A stretch of DNA of 64,000 nucleotides from Bacteroidota bacterium (GTDB lineage: Bacteria; Bacteroidota; Bacteroidia; Chitinophagales; Chitinophagaceae): the NCBI GenBank assembly GCA_026391455.1, contig JAPLEH010000031.1:1-64000 (forward strand), in the 5' to 3' direction. Below are positions 35,670 through 43,832 of the stretch, piece after piece (the first letter of the stretch is position 1; every line of letters begins with the position of its first letter). The notes beneath the pieces are model-generated. The model saw nothing but the letters and a program-made list of their open reading frames with translations, was not told the DNA's origin and did not search any database. A program made the position numbers and the translations under genes.

Positions 35670-37178
35670 ATGCCAACAATAACAGTAAAATCGATAATCA
35701 ACGGGTCTACATACCAGTATGTAGACAATGGTGAACCGAAAAGCGGTACGGCTAAAAATGTATATTTCAGCCCCGACAAGAAATATGTGGTCGCGATTTT
35801 TAAAAAAACACCTGATTTTACACAAAAGCAACGGCTGATCAAAATTGCAACCGACCATCTCAACAGGATTAGAAACTCCGAAGGCGGTGATTATTATATT
35901 GACGAATTGTTCAGATGGCCCACCGATGTAGTGGAGTACAACAAACAAATAGGAATAATAGTACCCTTATATAAGCCGAATTATTTTTTTAAAAAAGGAT
36001 ACAGCAACCAGGATCTCATCAAAGGAGATGAAAAAAACGGAAAATGGTTTGCCGGTGCTAAATTCAGAAATAAGCAATTTCCGCTCAGCCTCGATGGAAG
36101 TGAACTGGGAACATGGCTCAGTTATTTTCAAATCTGTGTAAATATTGCAAGAGGCGTAAAGAAACTGCATCAAATGGGATTATCCCATTCAGACCTTTCA
36201 TACAATAATGTGCTGGTGGATCCCGTAGATAAATCTGCCGTTATTATTGACCTCGACAGCCTGGTGGTACCTGGTATATGGCCGGCTGATGTAATTGGTA
36301 CAGCAGATTTTATTGCTCCTGAAGTACTGGCCACCAAGCACCTGGATATTAAAGACCCGAAACGTAAACTCCCCAGCCGGCTCACCGATCTGCATGCATT
36401 TGCCTGCCTCGTATATATGTTTCTGTTGCACCGCCACCCATTAAAAGGAGGCAAAGTACATGATTTAGATACTGAAAAGGACGACTTGCTGAGCATGGGT
36501 GAAAAGGCATTGTTTATCGAGCACCCCACCGATGCCACCAACAGGCCAAAACTGAACCAGGTGTCGAAATGGGATCTGTTTTGGGCAGATGTGAATAAAC
36601 TGCCTTACACCATTACAGGCCCCTATCTCAAGGACCTGTTTGATCAGGTATTTATTAAAGGACTGCATACCCCCACGGAGCGACCCACAGCGGATCAGTG
36701 GGAGCAGGCATTATTAAAGACAACAGACCTGATGCAGCCATGCAGTAACAAAAATTGTGAGCAAAAATGGTATGTGTTTGATAACACCAATACACCTAAA
36801 TGCCCTTTTTGTGGAACCAAGCATACCGGTACATTACCAGTATTAGACCTGTATTATCAATTCAAACCAACGGTATGGAAACCGGAGAATCACCGGTTAA
36901 TGGTATATAGTAATCAGTACCTTTTTCAATGGCATGTAAACAGAAATGTAACCAGAAATGAACGGCTTTCGGCCGAACAAAAAATTCCGGTGGGGTATTT
37001 TACATTTCATAATCAAAAATGGGTATTGGTAAACCAAAAACTAACTTCGCTCAAAGACCTCACGGACGATAAAGAAATACCAATTGGTCAAATGGTGGAA
37101 CTTACGGATGGAAAGAAATTGCTACTCTCAAAAGAGGATGGCGGACGTGTGGTTGTAATAACAATGGCAAACAAATAA
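35670..37178 (+). CDS. Ser/Thr protein kinase-like protein with C-terminal zinc ribbon
   Basis: 502 residues. Kinase motifs: Lys45 in YVVAIFKK (VAIK), HSDLSYNN at 173-180 (catalytic loop, Asp175), IIDLDSL at 192-198 replacing the DFG region, and FIAPEVL (APE). A zinc ribbon follows: Cys358, Cys363, Cys378 and Cys381 (PCSNKNC ... CPFCG), and then a beta-rich tail of about 110 residues. Ter systems are known to join TerY, PP2C and such a kinase. The gene is 9 bp after the phosphatase and 5 bp before terC. Confidence 0.9.
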   Translation: MPTITVKSIINGSTYQYVDNGEPKSGTAKNVYFSPDKKYVVAIFKKTPDFTQKQRLIKIATDHLNRIRNSEGGDYYIDELFRWPTDVVEYNKQIGIIVPLYKPNYFFKKGYSNQDLIKGDEKNGKWFAGAKFRNKQFPLSLDGSELGTWLSYFQICVNIARGVKKLHQMGLSHSDLSYNNVLVDPVDKSAVIIDLDSLVVPGIWPADVIGTADFIAPEVLATKHLDIKDPKRKLPSRLTDLHAFACLVYMFLLHRHPLKGGKVHDLDTEKDDLLSMGEKALFIEHPTDATNRPKLNQVSKWDLFWADVNKLPYTITGPYLKDLFDQVFIKGLHTPTERPTADQWEQALLKTTDLMQPCSNKNCEQKWYVFDNTNTPKCPFCGTKHTGTLPVLDLYYQFKPTVWKPENHRLMVYSNQYLFQWHVNRNVTRNERLSAEQKIPVGYFTFHNQKWVLVNQKLTSLKDLTDDKEIPIGQMVELTDGKKLLLSKEDGGRVVVITMANK

Positions 37179-37183
37179 TCAAT

Positions 37184-38005
37184 ATGGATATAAGCGCACT
37201 TTTTCAGCAAATCATAGATAACCCCGGACCCTCGCTCCTCGTGATCAGTAACCTGATTATCATTGAAAGCCTGCTTTCAGTAGACAATGCAGCCGTTTTG
37301 GCAACGATGGTAATGGATCTTCCGAAAGAGCAACGAAATAAAGCCCTGAAGTATGGCATTATCGGGGCTTATGTTTTCAGAGGCCTGGCATTGGTTTTTG
37401 CAGCATTCCTCGTTCAGTTTTGGTACCTGAAACCAATCGGCGGGTTATACCTTTTGTATTTGGTATGGGACTGGTGGAAGGGAAAACAGACCGAAGACAA
37501 AGAAGATGATTTTATCGATAAGAAAGGGAATTGGCTGTACAGGATCACGGTTGGTTCACTCGGAAACTTCTGGGCAACCGTTGCACTGGTTGAATTAATG
37601 GACATGGCCTTCTCCATTGATAACGTATTTGCAGCAGTAGCCTTTTCAAAAAATATATTGATCATATGGATCGGAGTATTCATTGGAATTTTAGCTATGC
37701 GGTTTGTTGCGCAAAGCTTTGTGAAATTGATGGAAAAATATCCTTTCCTTGAAACCTGTGCGTTTATAGTAATTGCAATTTTAGGACTAAAATTATTATT
37801 GTCTGTTTATACACATTATTATCCCTGTAGTGATTTCTCCATCTTTATGGAAGGGAATCACGGGTGCCTGCAAGCGAATAATTTACCCGTACCGGAAGGG
37901 CATGCTATGGTATGGGGAGATTTGATAACTTCCTTCATTACAGTCGGAGTGTTTTTTCTTCCGATATTGTATTTTAAGGTGTTCAAAAAACCAAAGGCAG
38001 AGTGA
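37184..38005 (+). CDS. terC: TerC family integral membrane protein
   Basis: 273 residues, about seven hydrophobic helices. NLIIIESLLSVDNAAVLATMV (about 22-42) and LVELMDMAFSIDNVFAAVAFS (about 131-151) are the paired acidic 'ExxLSxDN' motifs of TerC, which sit in the membrane and are thought to handle metal ions (manganese for close relatives). The last gene of the operon; a terminator follows at 38131. Confidence 0.94.
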   Translation: MDISALFQQIIDNPGPSLLVISNLIIIESLLSVDNAAVLATMVMDLPKEQRNKALKYGIIGAYVFRGLALVFAAFLVQFWYLKPIGGLYLLYLVWDWWKGKQTEDKEDDFIDKKGNWLYRITVGSLGNFWATVALVELMDMAFSIDNVFAAVAFSKNILIIWIGVFIGILAMRFVAQSFVKLMEKYPFLETCAFIVIAILGLKLLLSVYTHYYPCSDFSIFMEGNHGCLQANNLPVPEGHAMVWGDLITSFITVGVFFLPILYFKVFKKPKAE

Positions 38006-38175
38006 TCCCTGTTTTGACAGGTGCCGGTGCATGTTTTTCAAAGAAATAATGCCGCGCTTATATGATTGAAGTGTTCAACATTTTGTAGCGGTCAACTATT
38101 TCGGGAATTTACAGCAGGATATAAAATAATAAAGGTGGATGTATCTTTAAAACGGATATGCCCACCTTTTTTTTT
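38006..38175 (+). terminator. Spacer ending in a rho-independent terminator
   Basis: No gene is seen between terC and 38130. AAAGGTGG (38131-38138) pairs with CCACCTTT (38162-38169) and the T-run continues to 38175 (nine T in all), so transcription of the Ter operon should stop here. The loop is 23 nt. Confidence 0.75.
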
Positions 38176-38304
38176 GCTGGGTATAGCGGCCTTTTAGGCA
38201 AACACTGCAAACCTGTCCGCATTACCTGGCCCGTATGGTTCTATGCAGCGGTAACCGGAGTCATCGTGTATTGGGTGAAAAGACCGTATGATACGACGGG
38301 ATAA
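38176..38304 (+). pseudogene. Remnant of a DUF420 gene 3' end
   Basis: Translating 38176-38304 gives ...GKHCKPVRITWPVWFYAAVTG and then VIVYWVKRPYDTTG and TAA, matching the end of the intact DUF420 protein (NKHRKLVRITWPVWFYVAIT, VIVYWMISPYYS). At DNA level 38200-38289 aligns without gaps to 27767-27856; I count 76 of 90 identical bases. Upstream of 38200 similarity fades. There is no start codon or room for the N-terminal part. This piece faces the same way as the intact gene, about 10.4 kb away, with the Ter cluster between them. Confidence 0.88.
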
Positions 38305-38310
38305 ATGTAA

Positions 38311-39036
38311 TCAGACACTCAGTATCTTTTCTGCCTGGTAGCCGATCAGCATCGATACAATGCCTGCCAGCAAACCTATATACACTTCGCCGGGGGTATG
38401 ATCGGATACCATGAACCGTGACGTGCAAACCAGCCCGGCAATAACCATCACCAGGGCGAGATAAACAGCATAGTTGATATCCTGAGAAAGGGCCATGAGG
38501 ACAAAGAAACAAACCACTACACCCATAGAGATGGCATGCAGGCTCACTTTCATTTTAATGTTCAGCATCAAACCGATAATGGTACTGAAAAATGCAGCGA
38601 AAGCAAATTGCACCGCATTGTGCGGAATGTCCACCACATCACGTGTCTTTCCGAAATTATTCCATACATAAGCGATCCAGAAATACCAGATCATACAAGC
38701 CATAAATGGGATGACCCGTTCTTTTTGTGTATGCAGATAAATACTGTCAATAAACTTGAGCCCTTTCAGCAATAATATAGTAATGAGCGGAAAAAAAGTA
38801 AAGGAAATGGCAGCCATCATCACCGTTCTGAATTTTTGTTCGGCTGAAAAACCGGCAAACAAATAAGGGTGAACGTAGACAAGGAACCAGATCACCATGA
38901 CCGGCACAAATACAGGATGAAATATCCAGGAGATCAGTCGGGCTAAGACTCGCAACGGAGCGGGCTGTGTTGGAAAATAGGCCGTTCTCACTTCCTGGAG
39001 CCCCTCCTGTTCATTCACCATTAAACTGCTGCTCAT
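38311..39036 (-). CDS. PAP2-like membrane protein (divergent phosphatase family)
   Basis: 241 residues, six hydrophobic helices. Late in the protein, SLHAISMG (about 179-186) and SRFMVSDHTPGEVYIGLLAG (about 211-230) resemble PAP2 motifs PSGH and SRx5Hx3D, with Glu where the Asp normally is. KERVIPF earlier could be the first motif. Members act on membrane lipid phosphates; with these changes activity is uncertain. Its stop codon is 6 bp from the end of the DUF420 remnant. Upstream, TTTACTTTGCA on the minus strand (about 39053-39063) is a possible -7 region. Confidence 0.65.
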   Translation of the reverse strand: MSSSLMVNEQEGLQEVRTAYFPTQPAPLRVLARLISWIFHPVFVPVMVIWFLVYVHPYLFAGFSAEQKFRTVMMAAISFTFFPLITILLLKGLKFIDSIYLHTQKERVIPFMACMIWYFWIAYVWNNFGKTRDVVDIPHNAVQFAFAAFFSTIIGLMLNIKMKVSLHAISMGVVVCFFVLMALSQDINYAVYLALVMVIAGLVCTSRFMVSDHTPGEVYIGLLAGIVSMLIGYQAEKILSV

Positions 39037-39261
39037 ATTGATCGGTTGAGATGCAAAGTAAAGAAATTAGCCGCAGCTATACACGACAAAAAGCGTGTAA
39101 AAACAGGTAAAAATTCGATCAGACTGTCTGGTACACAATGATATGATGACGGAATTGTACGCAATAGGGTTATAAACGGGAGCCGGAGGATAAAGAATTG
39201 CCGGTATTTTGTACATTTATCAACAGACAAGGGGTTTTCACGATATACCAAACATTCAACA

Positions 39262-39693
39262 ATGAAGCGAATAGCATTATTACTTGCCTTATTTTGTTTT
39301 GTTTTGTGCGCTGATGCGCAGAATATAAACAAACCTAAAATACAGGCCATGTACAATGCGATTAAAGCGGCAGGTATCCTGCATCCGGAATTCGTGATCG
39401 CACAATGCATGCAGGAAACGGGCAATCTGGCTTGTAAAAAATGTTGTTTGCGTTACCACAACCTGTTTGGATTTTACATTAAGGGCAACAAATGCAAAAA
39501 ATTCAGCTCCGACGAGGAGTGTATAGCTTATTATAAATCCTGGCAGGATAAACGTTATCCCAAATGGCGGAAAAAAAATCCGAAGGGAGATTATTACCAT
39601 TTCCTGAAAAGTGTGGGATATGCCACCGGCGATAAATACACCCGCGAACTGAAGCCCAAAGTGCAATGGGTGCGTAACAACCTGGTATTATAA
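39262..39693 (+). CDS. Secreted glucosaminidase-domain protein
   Basis: 143 residues with a signal peptide (1-19, ending CADAQ). ILHPEFVIAQCMQETGN (about 39-55) includes the Glu expected as catalytic acid, and NLFGFY, CIAYYKSW and KRYPKW follow the pattern of bacterial endo-beta-N-acetylglucosaminidase (FlgJ/LytG-type) domains. The protein is nearly only this domain. Four Cys around 57-78 (CKKCC...C) may form disulfides. Probably cuts peptidoglycan glycan strands. Confidence 0.85.
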   Translation: MKRIALLLALFCFVLCADAQNINKPKIQAMYNAIKAAGILHPEFVIAQCMQETGNLACKKCCLRYHNLFGFYIKGNKCKKFSSDEECIAYYKSWQDKRYPKWRKKNPKGDYYHFLKSVGYATGDKYTRELKPKVQWVRNNLVL

Positions 39694-39725
39694 AAAGAAT
39701 CTTCCAGTAAGTATTTTAGAAAACG

Positions 39726-39752
39726 GGAAACCCCGTACAATACGGGGTTTCC
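39726..39752. terminator. Hairpin between convergent genes
   Basis: GGAAACCCCGTA (39726-39737) and TACGGGGTTTCC (39741-39752) form a perfect 12-bp stem with a 3-nt loop. It lies between two converging genes and probably terminates both, though the T-runs on either side are weak. Confidence 0.7.
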
Positions 39753-39774
39753 TGGGTTTCTTCTAATGGAGCGC

Positions 39775-40170
39775 TTAGTAATGGCCACGTCCACGGCCAT
39801 CAAAATCGCGGTCATAATAATTCCTTTCACGGAATTTTTTTACGGTTCTCCGGATATCCCACTGACGCTGTTCTTCCAGTTGATCGATCTTGCGCATTTT
39901 GGCAAAACGGCTCATGAAGTAATTGCTGCGTACCATCTGAATGCGGTAATCATATTCCCGGTTGATTTTTGCTATTTCAAAAGCAAGACGCCGGTTGGGA
40001 GAAACGCGGTCATCATAGCGTGTGTTGTTTCCGAAATCATCATTGTCTTTGATAATAATTTTGGTGACGTCTTTTTCATCATCAAAATCGCGGCGGTCTC
40101 TGTTGCCGGGTTGTGCCTGCACAGCGGCGATGAGTCCGAGAGATACTAAAAGTGTAAAGATTTTTTTCAT
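39775..40170 (-). CDS. Small secreted charged protein, unknown function
   Basis: 131 residues: signal peptide (MKKIFTLLVSLGLIAAVQAQ), then a very polar chain rich in Asp and Arg (NRDRRDFDDEKD near the start, YYDRDFDGRGRGHY at the end), with a helical middle (KINREYDYRIQMVRSNYFMSRFAKMRKIDQLEEQ). No known domain was recognised. Likely periplasmic. The 209 bp upstream (40171-40379) hold no other gene. Confidence 0.75.
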   Translation of the reverse strand: MKKIFTLLVSLGLIAAVQAQPGNRDRRDFDDEKDVTKIIIKDNDDFGNNTRYDDRVSPNRRLAFEIAKINREYDYRIQMVRSNYFMSRFAKMRKIDQLEEQRQWDIRRTVKKFRERNYYDRDFDGRGRGHY

Positions 40171-40379
40171 TTTCTTACGTTTTAAATGGTGAATAAATTG
40201 TTCTGTACATGAGATGCAAACAGGGTGCCTTTGTTTACAAATAATATGTTAATGGTTTGGTTGTTAAAAGAAGGATACAGAAAGAAAGAGAAAACCCCTG
40301 TGCCATGCGAAAGCATAAGATCAGGCTTTTGCCGATTGGCAGAAGTGAACAGAAATAGAAAATAAAAAGAAGAAGATTA

Positions 40380-43300
40380 CTAACGGATAAGTACAACCGA
40401 ACCTTTCTTCAGCATCACAGATTCGCCTTCCAATTGATAACGGCATATCCAGATAAAGACATTGCCATCCTGTACAACGTTGTTGAATCTGCCGTCCCAT
40501 CCTTTGGAAAGATCAGACGTCTCAAATACTTTTTGACCCCATCGGTTATACACCTGAAATTGATATTGTTTTACTACGCCGAATAAAAACGGTTTCAGCA
40601 AATCGTTTTTACCATCATTACCCGGAGTGAACCCGGTGGGCATATAAAAACCACGGATACATTCTTTCGGGCGTACCAGTATACTATCAATGCCTCGGCA
40701 GGAGTTTTTATCCTGTACCTGTACCCAATACCATCCGGGTTGTGTAATGGTGAGGAATGACTGTGTACTTCCGGTATTCCAGCGATAACTGGTAAAACCG
40801 GGAGCTGCTTTCAACTGAATATCCCCATAATTGCAGATAGCCGTATCAGCAGGCAAAAACCCGGAAGGAAGTGGCAGTATGGTTCGGATTCGTGCAGTAT
40901 CAGATCCCCGGCAGTTGTTTATATCGGTCACAGTTACAAAATATACGCCCGGTCCATTTACAGAAATCGAAGCAGTAGTATGACCGGTATTCCATTGATA
41001 GGAGGTATAACCAGTTCCTGCATCCAACAACCGCGAAGTTCCGGTACAGAGTGTGGTGTCATCCGTCAAATTGGGTTGAGGAAGTGGAAAAACGGAATTG
41101 ACACGTAGTGTATCGGATGATTTGCACCCTTCTGCTGTTATTCCGGTCACGGTATAGTTGCCCACCGTGAATACCGAAATCAGTTGCGTTGTTTGCCCTG
41201 TACTCCATTGGTAACCCGTAAACCCGGGTCCTGCATTCAATACAGCACTATCTCCGTTACAAAAACTTTTATCCGCACCCAATTGTATAAGCGGAGGCCG
41301 GTTCACACGAATACGTACCGTATCAAATCCAAAACAACCCGGTGTCTTTTCTGCCATTACAGAATAAGCGGTATCCACGGATGGGCTTACCACTACATGT
41401 TGACCGGCTGTAGCACTGATCTGATAATTGGGTGACCAGGCATACTGAAGAAAACCCGGAGGCGCATCAAGATGAATAGTATCACCGGCACACATATTTC
41501 TGTCTGGCCCTATTGAAAGTGCCACTAATGCAGATGCGCTGATCACTACAGAGTCCCTGCTGATATTACCACAGGAGTCGCTTACCTCTACCCAATATAT
41601 TCCCGGCGTGCCGGCAGTAAGCACCGAATCGGTATTTCCGTTTTGCCAGAGATATGAAAGATAAGACGGTCCGGCATGGAGAATAATAGAATTATTGGGA
41701 CATAAACTGGTATCCGCCCCCAACTGCACCGGTGGTGTATTGGAAGCAGCAAGCACCCGAACGGAATCTTTCAATGGAGTACAACCGAATGGGAGTATTC
41801 CGGCAATTGTGTAATTCCCGAATGCACTGAAGCGGACAGTAATGGCGGTATCTGTTTGAAGCACCACCTGCACACCAGAAGGAATTACCCATTGCACCGG
41901 TTGTCCGCATCCTTTGTTTTTATGTACTTTATACGTATAGGTATAAGAGAGGTTACAAACGGCAGATGGCCCCGTGAGTTTGAAAAAACTACAGGAGTCA
42001 ATATAATCGGGACATTTATAACGCAGCTCCGGGTAAATAGAATAATGTAAAACCGGGTAAGAGACCGAAGTTAATAATGCCGGTGCATCAGTAGTCCAGG
42101 CAAAAGGCTCCTGTAAAATCGGAATAACCGTTTTTGTCATAGGTTGAGGATACAATACACAGGAGGTGGAAGGCTCAATACCCGATGAATCAATTTTCCG
42201 TACCACAATTTTTGCAGAAAGAGAAGTATAGTAGGCATTGAGGGTGCCGGTTTCGTTTCCGGCCATCACCAGACTTTCATCGGAATCGTAACCAGGATAA
42301 AAATACTGACCGAGCTGGATAGCACCATGGTGTTTTGCCCATATGATATTAAACGCCGAATCCAGTTTTGCCAGTTTGGTCTGATAAGAGATATAAGGTT
42401 GTAAGGGAAGAGGTTTAATGCCGGCTGATAAGAGATAAAACTTTTTGCCCGGTAATGGAACCAGTTGTGAACGGGAAGGATAATACTCATCAGGCTCTTC
42501 AATAGAAATGGCTTCAGAAATAATGCCGTCTGTGCCCGCTTTGATAAACGTGGACAACAGGTAGTTACCAGGTGTACCGGGCCCTGTGAGACTGTTTATT
42601 AAAAGCTGGGAACCGGAGGGGTGCATATCGCGGATAACGATTTCTGCAGCAGGAGCATAGTATCGTTGGGTCCATACGGGCTGCCCGGTGGAATAATCCA
42701 GTTTCAGGAGTACACTGGTGCCGTAATTGACATTACTTTCAAAATAATTAATATAGCCACCGGCATAAATATATCCGTCTTTTAAAAGAATATTCCGAAG
42801 GGAATTGCTGACAAAAGTGCCACCCCGTGCAAACTCCCGTTGCCAGATGATATTGCCATTGGTATCCATGCGCAGGATATAAAACCCGTTTCCCCACACA
42901 TACGCCGTAATGATCAGCCCTCCGTCCGGCATAGCCTTTAATCCTGATATTTGTAATGGGGTGATAGTGGGGCTGGTTAAATTTTTCGACCAGCTTACTG
43001 TTCCGCCGGACGTAACTTTCATTAAAAATGCAATATTCGATTCTGACTTTCCTGATACAAAATAAGTACCGTCTGTACACTCTGCAATATTGTCTGCCAC
43101 AGTGGATGTTTGGAGATAGCGGGAGGAGTCGATCAGCATCGCCCATTCGATACAACCGCTGGGCTTTGTCTTCATAAGGAAACCACGCTGGGGCAGATTT
43201 TGGAAACTGTTATTGGTACGGTCTCCTGCAATGAGAAATCCGCCGTTGCTGACAGGAATGAAATTGGTGACATATTCATTCACGGCTGGCGTGCCGTAAT

Positions 43301-43667
43301 ACATTTTGGTGTTGTTTGTATCTGGCGGAAAAGTACCCGGGTAAAAATAATAGCTGATGGCGGTATCGGAGCAGCCTCCGCCTGAAGCCACCAGTTTTAT
43401 TTGAGTAATACCACTGTTGATGGAGTAATTGACCAGGGTGTTTACTGGGAACGGGGAACTGTCTATGATGAACTGGTAGGAACTGGCATTAATACTGGCA
43501 CTGGTGAAGAGTATAACCGTTGGAACACTTAGTACGGAATCCCCACCGGGGTTGATTACTGCGGTAACACCACAGGGATTGGAACGGCTGCTCTGCTGAC
43601 CTGTGCTGTACAGGGAAAGCAATGAAAAGAGAAACAGAAAGATAGTTGGTGATAATCTGCGCATCAT
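40380..43667 (-). CDS. Large surface protein with T9SS type B (CHU_C, gliding-motility type) sorting domain
   Basis: 1095 residues. A signal peptide (about 1-24) precedes a ~500-residue region that looks like a beta-propeller/delta-60-type repeat (GGFLIAGDRTNN, GGLIITAYVWGNGFYILRMD). Five Ig-like repeats of about 85 residues follow, each with LGADxSLC...YxWxxGxT (for example LGADTSLCPNNSIIL and LGADKSFCNGDSAVL). The C-terminus, YMPTGFTPGNDGKNDLLKP to YNRWGQKVFETSD and WDGRFNN, is the CHU_C domain exported by T9SS. MMRRLS offers two adjacent start codons. Confidence 0.92.
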   Translation of the reverse strand: MMRRLSPTIFLFLFSLLSLYSTGQQSSRSNPCGVTAVINPGGDSVLSVPTVILFTSASINASSYQFIIDSSPFPVNTLVNYSINSGITQIKLVASGGGCSDTAISYYFYPGTFPPDTNNTKMYYGTPAVNEYVTNFIPVSNGGFLIAGDRTNNSFQNLPQRGFLMKTKPSGCIEWAMLIDSSRYLQTSTVADNIAECTDGTYFVSGKSESNIAFLMKVTSGGTVSWSKNLTSPTITPLQISGLKAMPDGGLIITAYVWGNGFYILRMDTNGNIIWQREFARGGTFVSNSLRNILLKDGYIYAGGYINYFESNVNYGTSVLLKLDYSTGQPVWTQRYYAPAAEIVIRDMHPSGSQLLINSLTGPGTPGNYLLSTFIKAGTDGIISEAISIEEPDEYYPSRSQLVPLPGKKFYLLSAGIKPLPLQPYISYQTKLAKLDSAFNIIWAKHHGAIQLGQYFYPGYDSDESLVMAGNETGTLNAYYTSLSAKIVVRKIDSSGIEPSTSCVLYPQPMTKTVIPILQEPFAWTTDAPALLTSVSYPVLHYSIYPELRYKCPDYIDSCSFFKLTGPSAVCNLSYTYTYKVHKNKGCGQPVQWVIPSGVQVVLQTDTAITVRFSAFGNYTIAGILPFGCTPLKDSVRVLAASNTPPVQLGADTSLCPNNSIILHAGPSYLSYLWQNGNTDSVLTAGTPGIYWVEVSDSCGNISRDSVVISASALVALSIGPDRNMCAGDTIHLDAPPGFLQYAWSPNYQISATAGQHVVVSPSVDTAYSVMAEKTPGCFGFDTVRIRVNRPPLIQLGADKSFCNGDSAVLNAGPGFTGYQWSTGQTTQLISVFTVGNYTVTGITAEGCKSSDTLRVNSVFPLPQPNLTDDTTLCTGTSRLLDAGTGYTSYQWNTGHTTASISVNGPGVYFVTVTDINNCRGSDTARIRTILPLPSGFLPADTAICNYGDIQLKAAPGFTSYRWNTGSTQSFLTITQPGWYWVQVQDKNSCRGIDSILVRPKECIRGFYMPTGFTPGNDGKNDLLKPFLFGVVKQYQFQVYNRWGQKVFETSDLSKGWDGRFNNVVQDGNVFIWICRYQLEGESVMLKKGSVVLIR

Positions 43668-43832
43668 GACTCATGGCTTGTCTGTGAAACGGGGATAAAA
43701 GTACCAGAAATGTGCCGCCCAGCCAAATCTCAGAGGGGCGATGAACTGGTTTTGAGTCCCGAAAATAAGTATTAACTTGTACAAGCAAGGACCCCTATTC
43801 CCACCTGACCCCATCGTCAAAAATCTTTATGC

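Noticed and set aside
27866-38310. Integrase or transposase as cause of the Ter island
   Set aside because: No such gene or terminal inverted repeats were seen between the two DUF420 ends; only the duplicated gene end supports insertion.
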